A program made the translations under genes and the position numbers. Of a stretch of DNA of 40,335 nucleotides, positions 22,261 through 30,198 are shown one piece after another; position 1 is the first letter of the stretch, and each line of letters starts with the position of its first letter. The stretch is from a virus: positions 1 through 40,335 of IMG/VR virus record IMGVR_UViG_3300047586_000121; one strand, given 5' to 3'. The notes below the pieces were generated by a model that worked only from the letters and a program-made list of their open reading frames with translations, was not told the origin of the DNA and made no database searches.

Positions 22261-23013
22261 TTAGGCGGTGAACAGGATCGCGCCGGAATGAAGCACCGTG
22301 CCGTTCGGCAGGATGATGTTGAGGTAGATCGTGTTGGCGCCGGTGAACGCGAACGTCAGGTCGAACAGGCCCGTGGCGCTTGTGGTGATGTTCCACACGA
22401 GCTTGGTCGTCTCGATGGTGTTGATGTAGCCGTTCGTGACACAGGTCGCCTCGTTTGTGAGCGTCGTGCTGCAGGCCACCAACCCGGCCGCGTCGTTCGA
22501 CAGATAGGCGGTCACCCCGATGGACTGCGTCAGGGCGTTGCCCAGGTAGTCGAGCAGGGCGACCAGCACCTTCATGCTGTGCGAGGACGCCGGGACAGTG
22601 ATCGTGCCCTGCGTCGGCAGGCTCGCCGTGCCGCTGTACTTCGTCTGCGGCCACAGGAACACGTTGCAGAGCTCACCGATGCCACCCGTGACGTTCTGCG
22701 AGTAGCCGACGATGTTCTGGTCGCCGGTTGCGCCGGCGGCGACGACGCGGCCAACCGCGTCAGACACCAGCGCGGTTCCCGGGGTTGCCAGGGCCGCGCC
22801 GCACTCGATCGGCACGATGCCGGCCATGAGCACGTCAACCGCGTCGAGCGCGTGAGCGGAGTTCTGAACCACCCCCAGGGCCCGCGCGTTCGCCGTGCAC
22901 ACGATCACGAACTGCGGATCGGTGTCGGGTTTCACGAGACGGTTCGGGAGCAGAATCACGCTCGTCGCCCGTGTCGCCTGTAAAGAGACCTGTGTTTCCA
23001 GCTTGAGTGCCAT
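22261..23013 (-). CDS. DUF2190-like capsid decoration protein
   Basis: 250 residues from ATG 23013 (GGAGGATGAG upstream). The N-terminal 140 residues follow the DUF2190 pattern: LMAGIVPIECGAALATPG, LVSDAVGRVVAAGATGDQNI. The C-terminal part is a beta sandwich with NTIYLNIILPNGTVLHSG. DUF2190 proteins decorate or stabilise the capsid surface; position directly upstream of the capsid gene agrees. Confidence 0.8.
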   Translation of the reverse strand: MALKLETQVSLQATRATSVILLPNRLVKPDTDPQFVIVCTANARALGVVQNSAHALDAVDVLMAGIVPIECGAALATPGTALVSDAVGRVVAAGATGDQNIVGYSQNVTGGIGELCNVFLWPQTKYSGTASLPTQGTITVPASSHSMKVLVALLDYLGNALTQSIGVTAYLSNDAAGLVACSTTLTNEATCVTNGYINTIETTKLVWNITTSATGLFDLTFAFTGANTIYLNIILPNGTVLHSGAILFTA

Positions 23014-23023
23014 CTCATCCTCC

Positions 23024-23515
23024 TCAGTTGCTCTTGGCGGCCGCAGCGCCCAGAGCCTCGTACGCCTCGCCGAGGCTGCACTTGTGTTCCTGGGCGTAGG
23101 CGGTGACCTTCTTGACCACGGCTTCACGATCGTCCTCGTCGGCAGGCGACAGCGACAGGGCGAGACGCCCAGCCGGTGCCAGCGGAGTCGGCGGTGCAGA
23201 CGCGAGCCACTCCTTGAACAGCGGCTCGCTCGTCTCGGCGAGCTGGCGCGCGAACGCGCGCGCCTGCTTCTGCTCAGCGGTAAGCTTCTCGCTCTCGAAC
23301 GGGATCCGCCCGAGCGCTTCCGCGCGGAACATGGCGGACTCGACCTTGAACGCCTTGAGACTGGCCTCGGCCGTCTCGACCCGCTTGTTGGCCTCGGCGA
23401 GTTGAGCGGAAAGCGGCTCCGCTTTGGCGGCCTTCTCACGCAGCCCTGTCAGCTCCGAGAGCGCCGTCTTCACCTCTTCGACCGAGGCGTACCCCAGTTC
23501 CTTGAGTACGTCCAT
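23024..23515 (-). CDS. Probable internally initiated scaffold protein
   Basis: An in-frame ATG at 23515 (MDVLKELGYASVEEV) has AGGGAGG 5-6 nt upstream, inside the protease gene. It would make a separate 163-residue helical scaffold, as lambda Nu3 and Mu Z are made from inside their protease genes. The product is coiled coil (LAEANKRVETAEASLKAF) with a small C-terminal domain (AQEHKCSLGEAYEAL). Confidence 0.7.
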   Translation of the reverse strand: MDVLKELGYASVEEVKTALSELTGLREKAAKAEPLSAQLAEANKRVETAEASLKAFKVESAMFRAEALGRIPFESEKLTAEQKQARAFARQLAETSEPLFKEWLASAPPTPLAPAGRLALSLSPADEDDREAVVKKVTAYAQEHKCSLGEAYEALGAAAAKSN

Positions 23516-24457
23516 GTTGCCCTCCCTTTCGGCGCCGTCCTCGGCGCTCTCGTCCTCCTCGCTCGATGCGAGTAGGTTTGCACTTGCGGCAACGGCCTGG
23601 AGGCCGTGAATTGCTGGGCTGTTGGTGAGTCCCGCACCCAGGATCTCCGGGAGCACCTCGCCGGTGCTCCGGTCCCGCCGTATGACCGCGCTCATGTAGC
23701 GGTACTCGCGATCGCGGATCCGGCGCAAGCCCTCGGGGGTCCACTCCGGTTGCAGCCAGACGCCTGCCATCGATTCGGGCTTGGAGGCCAACGCAACCGC
23801 CTCCGGTCTGTCGATCTGGAGCGCCGTGATCCAGCCGGCCGCCGGCGCGTCGTGGAAGTCGGTGAGCGAGGCGTGGTTGTAGTCGATCGGCAGATCGACC
23901 TTGCGGTTGGCGAAGTTGCTTTCCATCTGGGCAGCGAATGCCTCGTCAATGACGATCGGAGGCCGGCCGTCCACCCGCACGTTGATACCCCAATGGAAAA
24001 GCTGCGCTGGCTTGATGGGTTGTCCCTCGATGGTCGGGCTTTGCAGTAGGTCGATAGCGGCGAAGGCGTAGCCGCGGTCCAGATCCTCAAACGTGACCGC
24101 AATGGACCGGACGGCGTTCGCACTCGTGCCGTCGATCTGGTCAAGCAACCGGGCCGCCGCTTCGGCGATTGACGTCGCCCCCTGCTGCGCAGCCCGGCTC
24201 TTGATCGCAATGACGGCGCGCCGGAAGACCTTGCCGCTCTTGCCGAACGGGTAGTTGTACCTGGCCTTCGTTTCCGGCTTCGCGCTATCGTCGGTGCCGA
24301 GGAACCATGAGGCAAACCCATCCCAATTCGGAGGGTCACCGAGCATCGCGTTCTCTTCGTCGGCGCTGATCGCCCACGCGGAGGACTTGTCCACTTTGCC
24401 CGAAGAGATGAGCGACTTCGCGTGCTTCTCTGAGGCTGTGTTCAATTTGACGCTCAC
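23024..24457 (-). CDS. Mu gpI-like head maturation protease with C-terminal scaffold
   Basis: 477 residues. Residues 1-105 form an N-terminal domain seen with such proteases (YNYPFGKSGKVFRRAVIAIK, AQQGATSIAEAAARLLDQID). Residues about 145-310 match the Mu-like protease: VDLPIDYNHASL with the likely catalytic histidine, AAGWITALQI, REYRYMSAVI, LGAGLTNSPAIHGLQ with the likely serine. The remainder is a coiled-coil scaffold. It would self-assemble inside the procapsid and cleave head proteins. Confidence 0.88.
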   Translation of the reverse strand: MSVKLNTASEKHAKSLISSGKVDKSSAWAISADEENAMLGDPPNWDGFASWFLGTDDSAKPETKARYNYPFGKSGKVFRRAVIAIKSRAAQQGATSIAEAAARLLDQIDGTSANAVRSIAVTFEDLDRGYAFAAIDLLQSPTIEGQPIKPAQLFHWGINVRVDGRPPIVIDEAFAAQMESNFANRKVDLPIDYNHASLTDFHDAPAAGWITALQIDRPEAVALASKPESMAGVWLQPEWTPEGLRRIRDREYRYMSAVIRRDRSTGEVLPEILGAGLTNSPAIHGLQAVAASANLLASSEEDESAEDGAEREGNMDVLKELGYASVEEVKTALSELTGLREKAAKAEPLSAQLAEANKRVETAEASLKAFKVESAMFRAEALGRIPFESEKLTAEQKQARAFARQLAETSEPLFKEWLASAPPTPLAPAGRLALSLSPADEDDREAVVKKVTAYAQEHKCSLGEAYEALGAAAAKSN

Positions 24458-26019
24458 GCTGCCCTCCCTTCATCAGGCGGTGCGAGGCGCGGGTTCACAG
24501 ACAAACCGGCCTGCAGGATCTGGTCGAGCAGGCCCTGTTGGACTTCCGCAGTGAGGCCATTGACAGAAGGCGGCGCGTCGAATCCCGGGGCGATGTGGTC
24601 CAGGGGTGGCGGCCCCTCGTGCATCGTGGCGCCGAGCTTGTCGAGCTCGTCAGCGTCCGCGGGGATCACGGTGCAACGGCAGTTGCTACAAACGAGTCCG
24701 GCAGCTATAATGAGGCCGGTCGTAGATTGGAGATCGTAGACATGGCCGGACCAATCAACCTCGCAAACATCAATGACCTCATCGAGCGCCACAAGAGCGG
24801 GGTATCGCTCAAGCAACTCTCGGAAGAGACCGGCGTCAGCCGTGACTCCCTCCGCCGCCAGTTCCTGAAGTGCGGCGTCCAGCCTCGCGGTCGCTCCGAC
24901 GCGGCGGTATGGAGGGGTCGACGTGACCCCGGCCATGTTGCCCGACGCCTCGCCGCTATGTGGGCCGCCCGCCGGGGTTCCAGGTGTTCCGATTCGGTCA
25001 AGGCGAACGTCACCCGGGGACGTGCTAGAAACATCACTCACGTTGGACGGTTCGAGCCGGAGGTGCTTGCAATCGCCTCCGACTTTGCCAGCGACGCGGT
25101 CCCTCAGCACCCCCTCGGATCCCGCAATATCGACGTGGCCATTCCCTCGCTCCGCATCGCCGTGGAAATCACCACTCACGATGTCAGCGGTGCGCATGCC
25201 AAAGATCTCAACGAGCGCGCCGAAGACTTCGTCAATGCGGGCTGGCTCATGCTGATCGTCGCGTGTTTCAGGCGTCGGCCTCGGACCTTTGGCGGCCCTC
25301 ACTTTTTCAGCGCCGACGCAGTGCGCGAGCACCTTGCTACCCTTGTTGAGTTCGCACGCGGCGACGAAACCCGAGGGGGTGGCTATCGGGTGATTCGGGG
25401 TGACGGCGAGGTGATTTCCCCTCGCAGTCTCAAGCTCGATCACCTTCCCCGCGTATAGCATCCGCGTTCCAGCGACGAACGATCCGGACACTGCGGTTTC
25501 GGGCCGGAACGAGTTGTAGTGAATCGGGGTCCACAACTCCGGCGGGAACTCATCGCGCGGCCACGTCTGCCCGTCGAGCGCGAGACACTCCTCGTCAACG
25601 CGGTCATCGTCAATCGCGTCCCACACCAGGAATTCAACGTTCGGGTTGCCGGCGAGCAGATCGTACCGCTCGCCCTCCATGACCGTCCCGAGCGTGGTGT
25701 TGAAAATCGTCTTCTCATGCCCGGCGCCCAGAGGTGAGCGCCACCCGAGGTCATCGAGCATCGAGAGCCAGTCACGGAGAGTGCCGCCCTCCTGCATGAT
25801 CGTGACCAAGGACTCGCGCAGGCTTTCCAGGACCGAGAGGTCGGTGACGCTGGCCACGCTCCACGCCAGATCCCACACCCCATCACCGAGTTCGCCAGCG
25901 ATCCGCGCTATTTCGTCCGCCGGTAGGGCGAGTTTGTCGGCGAGGATCTTGACCATCGCATCGGGCGACACAGGCGTCCACACCGGCAGGAATGGCGGGG
26001 TCGAGGGGGCGTTAGGCAC
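24454..26019 (-). CDS. MuF-type head morphogenesis protein containing an intein
   Basis: 521 residues from GTG 26019, overlapping the portal stop. Residues 1-169 and 447-521 together form a MuF (SPP1 gp7-like) minor head protein; joined, the junction reads ELWTPIHYN-CRCTVIPADAD, the usual MuF CRC motif. Residues about 170-446 are an intein: SFVAGTRMLYAGKVIELE (block A), HLAVTPNHPIATPSGFVA (block B with TxxH), and GHVYDLQSTTGLIIAAG then LVCSN (blocks F/G) before Cys+1. The C-terminal Asn446 and Cys447 are intact. The first residue is Ser rather than Cys, and the penultimate His is Ser. The centre is antisense to a nuclease gene. MuF proteins join portal and procapsid. Confidence 0.88.
   Translation of the reverse strand: MPNAPSTPPFLPVWTPVSPDAMVKILADKLALPADEIARIAGELGDGVWDLAWSVASVTDLSVLESLRESLVTIMQEGGTLRDWLSMLDDLGWRSPLGAGHEKTIFNTTLGTVMEGERYDLLAGNPNVEFLVWDAIDDDRVDEECLALDGQTWPRDEFPPELWTPIHYNSFRPETAVSGSFVAGTRMLYAGKVIELETARGNHLAVTPNHPIATPSGFVAACELNKGSKVLAHCVGAEKVRAAKGPRPTPETRDDQHEPARIDEVFGALVEIFGMRTADIVSGDFHGDAERGNGHVDIAGSEGVLRDRVAGKVGGDCKHLRLEPSNVSDVSSTSPGDVRLDRIGTPGTPAGGPHSGEASGNMAGVTSTPPYRRVGATARLDAALQELAAEGVTADAGLFRELLERYPALVALDEVIDVCEVDWSGHVYDLQSTTGLIIAAGLVCSNCRCTVIPADADELDKLGATMHEGPPPLDHIAPGFDAPPSVNGLTAEVQQGLLDQILQAGLSVNPRLAPPDEGRAA
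24683..24711 (+). promoter_or_regulatory. Promoter of the antisense endonuclease gene
   Basis: TTGCTA (24683-24688), 17-bp spacer, perfect TATAAT (24706-24711). The same bases, read leftward, encode the intein C-terminal block (Ile-Ile codons produce TATAAT; Val-Cys-Ser-Asn codons cover the -35). Confidence 0.75.
24742..25458 (+). CDS. Probable homing endonuclease (HTH + PD-(D/E)XK/Vsr-like) antisense within the intein
   Basis: 238 residues from ATG 24742, GGAG 9 nt upstream, promoter at 24683. This is the only rightward gene between 4.4 and 40 kb. Residues 8-42 are a helix-turn-helix (VSLKQLSEETGVSRDSLRRQ). Residues about 105-175 have a PD-(D/E)XK/Vsr-like core: HPLGSRNIDVAIP (D131), LRIAVEITTHD (E142), then AEDFVNAGWLMLIV. 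The end GYRVIRGDGEVI also looks family-typical. It spans exactly the stretch between intein blocks B and F and shares codon boundaries with the MuF frame. It likely cuts intein-less MuF genes to spread the intein. Confidence 0.8.
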   Translation: MAGPINLANINDLIERHKSGVSLKQLSEETGVSRDSLRRQFLKCGVQPRGRSDAAVWRGRRDPGHVARRLAAMWAARRGSRCSDSVKANVTRGRARNITHVGRFEPEVLAIASDFASDAVPQHPLGSRNIDVAIPSLRIAVEITTHDVSGAHAKDLNERAEDFVNAGWLMLIVACFRRRPRTFGGPHFFSADAVREHLATLVEFARGDETRGGGYRVIRGDGEVISPRSLKLDHLPRV

Positions 26020-27697
26020 TCTGAGCCGCCTTACGCTTGCGGGCCCGCTCTGCCTGTGCCATGCCGAGCAGCCGGCCGTTGAGACGCGCTGCGAGGATCG
26101 CCTTCTGCAGCACGAGGGCGGCCGGTTTGATGTTCTCGGCGGTCAAAGCCTCCTGGAGTGCGCGGTCCACCTCGGTCAGCGTCATGCCGTCGTGTAGCCG
26201 CGCCTTGAGGCCGGCCATCAGGCCGCCGTCGAGCGCCTCACGGAGGGGCCCTGAGGACGCGGCCGCGATGCCATCGAGCGCCTTGTGCATCGTCCCGACG
26301 CCAGCGCGGTACTCCTCCACGTCTCCCGGGGTGCGCGTGAAGACGCTGCGGATTGCCCGCAGGAGGCGCGCAGCAAGGCCGGTAGGCGGTTGAGTATCTG
26401 CGGCGCCCTGCGCGCCGTCACCGGCCGCCGCAGCGCCGTCCTGACCTACCTGGCCAGCCGCCTTGGCCTTGGTTTGCGCCTCAAGGAGCGCGATCTGCTG
26501 TTCGGTCTTAGCGGCGTCGGCCGCGAGTTGATCGTCGCTCGGCGCTTCGAGGCCCAGCTCCTCACGTACCGCCTCGTGGTCGAATTCAATCCCTGCCTTA
26601 AAAGCGGTAAGCACAATCTCCGCACGGTGGAGTGGAGTTGTCTCGCGCTCCCACGAAAAAACGGTGTGCATCACCTTCTTACCGCCGGCGTGAATCTTTT
26701 CGACCTTGCTGACAACCTGGGAGTCGATGGCGTCGGCGATCACCCGGGCATCCGCCTCGACGAGCGAGTCAAACGTGCGCTCGCGGACTTCATCGGACGC
26801 CCTCGCCCCGCCGGTGCCCTTGGTCACGGTGCTCTGCTGCCCGATGATCGATTGGGTCATGCCCGCATTGCAGCGATCCCACAAGGTGTCAAAGTTGGCG
26901 GTCGCGGCACCGCGCGGGTCGCTCATCAGGTCGATCGTCACGTTGTTCGCGTGGACGATCAGACCGTGTGCGCGCATATCCTCGAGCGCGTCGAGGAGGG
27001 TCTGTTGAGGGGTCTTCGCGCCCTCAGGCGGTGGCGGTGCATTGGGATCGTAGGAAGCTTTGAGGATCGGGTCGCCGAAGCGTTCAAGGTACTTGCGCCA
27101 GTCCCGCGCGAGATACGCCTTGGTGATCCACAGGCCGACACAGCGGCGCAGGCGCGCCGCGCCGGAGGGATCATGCTCGCTCGCGCGGATCGCGAGGACC
27201 CTGTCAGCGATCTCCGGGTCATCGGTCGTGAGCCACTTCCCGGTGGCGAGGGCGACGTAAATCGTGCCCAGCATCGCGTAGCCTGCGGCATAAGGAAGCT
27301 CATGCAGGGCGATGACGCTCCAGTCAGGCGCCCACTCGATCTCAAGGTTGGCGTAGCCGAAGAGGCGGAACATCGCAGCGTGTTCGAGGGCAAGTTGGTT
27401 GAATGCCGTGTCAGGTAGTTTGTCCTGGACGCGCTTCACGTCGGCGTCACTGGCGTTGTCAACCGGCTCAAAGCGCCATCGGGCACCAGCGAGCGCGAGG
27501 CAGCGCTGGTCAACCGCGTTGCCGAGGTCCGTGTCGCGCGCGATCATGGTCTCGAAGAGCCGGCGCTGCCCGTCCGAGCTGGAGGACCCGGCTATGACGC
27601 GACCGAGAACGACCTCAGGCGTGAGACCCGTATCATAGGCTTTGAGTTTTTGCCACGGAGAGATAAGCGCGCCGAGGCGGTCAGTCGACGCGCCCAT
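26012..27697 (-). CDS. Portal protein (DUF935, Mu gp29-like)
   Basis: 561 residues. DUF935 pattern: an opening with a stem helix (RLFETMIARDTDLGNAVDQR), CLALAGARWRFEPV, RLFGYANLEIEW, DWRKYLERFGDPILKASYD, and a long helical C-terminal end. The Mu-like order terminase-portal-MuF-protease is kept. It forms the portal ring for DNA entry. Confidence 0.88.
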   Translation of the reverse strand: MGASTDRLGALISPWQKLKAYDTGLTPEVVLGRVIAGSSSSDGQRRLFETMIARDTDLGNAVDQRCLALAGARWRFEPVDNASDADVKRVQDKLPDTAFNQLALEHAAMFRLFGYANLEIEWAPDWSVIALHELPYAAGYAMLGTIYVALATGKWLTTDDPEIADRVLAIRASEHDPSGAARLRRCVGLWITKAYLARDWRKYLERFGDPILKASYDPNAPPPPEGAKTPQQTLLDALEDMRAHGLIVHANNVTIDLMSDPRGAATANFDTLWDRCNAGMTQSIIGQQSTVTKGTGGARASDEVRERTFDSLVEADARVIADAIDSQVVSKVEKIHAGGKKVMHTVFSWERETTPLHRAEIVLTAFKAGIEFDHEAVREELGLEAPSDDQLAADAAKTEQQIALLEAQTKAKAAGQVGQDGAAAAGDGAQGAADTQPPTGLAARLLRAIRSVFTRTPGDVEEYRAGVGTMHKALDGIAAASSGPLREALDGGLMAGLKARLHDGMTLTEVDRALQEALTAENIKPAALVLQKAILAARLNGRLLGMAQAERARKRKAAQSA

Positions 27698-27755
27698 ATT
27701 CCACCCCCGCCCATGCCACCCCGACCGCCATCAACTGCCCGCCCTCCACACCCAA

Positions 27756-27847
27756 TGACCCCTAGAGGGTCACCACGCACAATCAATCTGCGGCCGGACA
27801 GGTACCGTTGTCAAGAAAAGCTACAGGTAGCGTGCCTACAGGTTGCG
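27756..27847. promoter_or_regulatory. Intergenic region with hairpin and repeated ACCTGT sites
   Basis: The 154-bp gap 27698-27851 between terminase and portal is one of the few non-coding stretches. It holds TGACCC-CTAGA-GGGTCA (27756-27772) and three minus-strand ACCTGT motifs (within 27796-27807, 27821-27832 and 27836-27847; the last two are 11/12 identical 12-mers 15 bp apart). A TTGACA on the minus strand (27814-27809) has only a weak -10. It could be a late promoter with activator sites or a packaging signal. Confidence 0.35.
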
Positions 27848-27851
27848 CCGT

Positions 27852-29309
27852 TTAGATGTCAGCAGTCCCGCCAGCCCAAGAGCGGGCGCCACCGACGGCG
27901 ACGGTGATCGGGGCCGTGCCCTTGAGCAGATCGTAGGCCGCGGCGAGAGCGTCCACCTGGTCGTCGGCCGCGTCGTTGATACCCGTGAACGAGGCAATCT
28001 CACTCACGAACGCGTCGAGCCAGGGAGCCTCGCGCGGGACGAGGACAGTGCCCTGCTGGCGCTCTTCGGGGTTGCCGTTCCACGCCGCCGCTACCGGCTG
28101 GGCGCGGACGAACTTGTCGGCGGTCGCCGGCTCGCCGGCAAGGTGCAGCGACGACTTCAGCTCGTTCATGAGGTCGATCACGCCCTTTTCCGCGCCGGCG
28201 TAGTAAAAGCGCATCGGCGCCCATGGGAAGCGCACCCGCAAGGTCTTGAGTGTCGACGCGAACTCGTTCGCCTGCACCTGGCGGCGGATCACGTCGAGCA
28301 CGTAGAAGAACCTCCCGTCACAGGCCAGGACAATGGCGACGGACGAATTGGCCGATGTCTTCGCGGTGAACGCCAGGTCGACGCCGATCGCGATTCGGTA
28401 ACCAAGCGCCGGCGGCGCATTGTAGAACTGCACGTCGCGGAAGACCGAACCGCCACGGGGCCGCGGGCTGCCATCGTACAGGCTCGCCCAATCGTACGCG
28501 CCGACCTCGATCCGCTTCCGCGCAAGCGCCTCCTCCGGCCAACGCGAAGGCCAAAGCGCCGCGCCGAGAGGTCGGCCGAGTGCATCTCCGGCCTGAGCGA
28601 TCGCCGGCAGGTTGATTGACTCCCAGCCGACCGCCGCATCCTTCGACAAGCGCCCGATCAGGTCATCGGGATGCCAACGGCCGTGCACGACGAAGACCGA
28701 ACCCCCGGGCTCGATGCGCGTCATAAGCGTCGAGGTGAACCACTCGTGAATTTGGTCGCGGAACGTCTTCGACTCCGCCTCCGCGCGGTTCTTGTGGGGG
28801 TCGTCAACCAGCGCGAGCTCGAGGCCGTGGCCAGTGAGAGGGCCTCCGATGCCGGTCGCGAGCAGCCCGCCGAGTTTGGGTGTGCGCCACTCGTGGAGTG
28901 CGGCGCTGTCCTCGCGCAGCACGACGCCGGCGCGCAACGCGTAGTCGCGGGCGAAACGGCTCTTGCTCCGCGCGAGCTCCGCGGCGTAGGTCACGTAGCC
29001 GATCGTGTGCTCGGGCCGGCGCTTGAGCCACCAGGCGATCGTGTGAAGCAGTAGTTCCGTCTTCCCGTGCCGTGGCGGCAGGGAGATGAGGACGCGGGCC
29101 TCGTCGCCATGCTCGGCGCGCTCGAGCGCCTCGACGAGCGGACGCAGGTGGTCGGGTCGCTCCCAGTGCGGCGTGAGCCAAGGGACGAAGTCGGCAAGGC
29201 CGATCGAGCCCGTGCCGCCGCTATCGGAGCAACTTAATCGTTGCGCCAGGCCCAGCGCCGACCGTTCGAGCAAGTTCCTGCCCGATGAGATCGAGGGTTT
29301 TGGGGTCAC
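27852..29309 (-). CDS. terL: Terminase large subunit
   Basis: 485 residues. ATPase: Walker A SLPPRHGKTEL (residues 76-86), Walker B LELALVDDPH (163-172). Nuclease: IGVDLAFTAK with D311, and a late DDQVDALAAAYD. This is the Terminase_6 type pattern. It packages DNA and cuts it. The start is uncertain: GTG 29309 lies inside the upstream gene; a TTG (residue 13) is an alternative. Confidence 0.92.
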   Translation of the reverse strand: MTPKPSISSGRNLLERSALGLAQRLSCSDSGGTGSIGLADFVPWLTPHWERPDHLRPLVEALERAEHGDEARVLISLPPRHGKTELLLHTIAWWLKRRPEHTIGYVTYAAELARSKSRFARDYALRAGVVLREDSAALHEWRTPKLGGLLATGIGGPLTGHGLELALVDDPHKNRAEAESKTFRDQIHEWFTSTLMTRIEPGGSVFVVHGRWHPDDLIGRLSKDAAVGWESINLPAIAQAGDALGRPLGAALWPSRWPEEALARKRIEVGAYDWASLYDGSPRPRGGSVFRDVQFYNAPPALGYRIAIGVDLAFTAKTSANSSVAIVLACDGRFFYVLDVIRRQVQANEFASTLKTLRVRFPWAPMRFYYAGAEKGVIDLMNELKSSLHLAGEPATADKFVRAQPVAAAWNGNPEERQQGTVLVPREAPWLDAFVSEIASFTGINDAADDQVDALAAAYDLLKGTAPITVAVGGARSWAGGTADI

Positions 29310-30018
29310 TGATATACTTTCTGACTGCCGCCTCCAACATCGCCATGAGAGTTTCGGCCTGCTTAGCTGTGAGCACCTGTTGCTGCTCGACTAGTCGCTG
29401 GCGCTCAGATTCCACCAACCGCGCGCGGTGGTTGACAATCTGCACAATTTGGGTCCAACGCTCATACTCTGAGGAGCCCGTTTGGATCGCCGACTCGATT
29501 TCCATCAGGGCAGCGATCACCTTCTCGGACGTGACTATCTCGGCAAGGGCCGCACGGAGTGCACGGTACGCGTTGGCAAGGACATGCCACGTCGCGCCGC
29601 TCTCTGCCGATCCAAGGCGCGCGAGCAACTCGTCGCGCCGCGCTTTGAACAGTGCGATGTCATCGAGTAGTTCGAGGATCTCGGGATCGTTGCGGGCTTC
29701 GAGGAATCGCGCTCGCAACTCCGGCGACATGATGGCGCGGATGGCTTTCGCGTCCTTGCCTTTGCCCTTGCCTTTCCAGTGGGGGGACGCAGGACCCGAA
29801 GGGGTGCGGCCGCCATGGTTGTAGCACTTGCCTTCGCCTAGGTGTTCCGTGTCTTGTCCCGCTACATTGAGGCACAGCGCGCCGCCCTTGTTTTTCGAGT
29901 GGCCAGTGCAGTAGGCGCGGCCGTCCCTCGTCCTCCGGACGCCGTCCTCTCCAATGAAAACCTGGCGCGACCGTCGGACCTTCTCCGGCGCTGCGGGCTG
30001 GATTGCCTGATCGGTCAC
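29221..30018 (-). CDS. Putative terminase small subunit with Cys/His motif
   Basis: 265 residues from GTG 30018 (GTGA overlap), overlapping terL by 89 bp. The N-terminus holds a Cys/His motif (CTGHSKNKGGALC, then GKCYNHGGRTPSGP) as in a family of small DNA-binding phage proteins next to terL. The rest is helical with a coiled coil (ARLVESERQRLVEQQQ). Small-terminase function is inferred from position and the HGG motif. Confidence 0.65.
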   Translation of the reverse strand: MTDQAIQPAAPEKVRRSRQVFIGEDGVRRTRDGRAYCTGHSKNKGGALCLNVAGQDTEHLGEGKCYNHGGRTPSGPASPHWKGKGKGKDAKAIRAIMSPELRARFLEARNDPEILELLDDIALFKARRDELLARLGSAESGATWHVLANAYRALRAALAEIVTSEKVIAALMEIESAIQTGSSEYERWTQIVQIVNHRARLVESERQRLVEQQQVLTAKQAETLMAMLEAAVRKYISDPKTLDLIGQELARTVGAGPGATIKLLR

Positions 30019-30191
30019 TTCTTGATCTCCGAACCGCAGGGATACTTCCCGTTGAGAACCTGATGGTAGGTGAATTCAACTGTTCCATCCGCCCTTTTCT
30101 TACGAACGATCTTTAACATGCCGCAGCGCGTGCAGGTTTGCACCAAGACCTCGGAGTTGCGCGGCTGCCAGTCGTGATCCTGATCGCTCAT
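30015..30191 (-). CDS. Small zinc-finger-like protein
   Basis: 58 residues from ATG 30191 (GAGGTGACA upstream). CTRCGMLKIVRKKR and a late Cys (KYPCGSE) suggest a small zinc ribbon; WQPRNSEVLVQTC resembles short phage zinc proteins. GTGA overlap with the next gene. Confidence 0.65.
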   Translation of the reverse strand: MSDQDHDWQPRNSEVLVQTCTRCGMLKIVRKKRADGTVEFTYHQVLNGKYPCGSEIKK

Positions 30192-30198
30192 TGTCACC

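Larger units (their letters stand above)
24682..25512 (-). mobile_element. Intein coding region (about 277 codons)
   Basis: Runs from Ser170 (25512) to Asn446 (24682) of the MuF protein if Ser170 is residue 1; Ser180 is the alternative, since it fits block A better (SFVAGTR). Both candidates are Ser. Mini-Hint blocks A/B and F/G flank about 190 residues of low-similarity sequence that is the antisense of the nuclease gene. Confidence 0.82.

Noticed and set aside
26285-27418. 377-codon rightward ORF over the portal gene
   Set aside because: No domain or ribosome-binding site. Unlike the nuclease antisense to the intein, it has no promoter and the portal motifs run through it.
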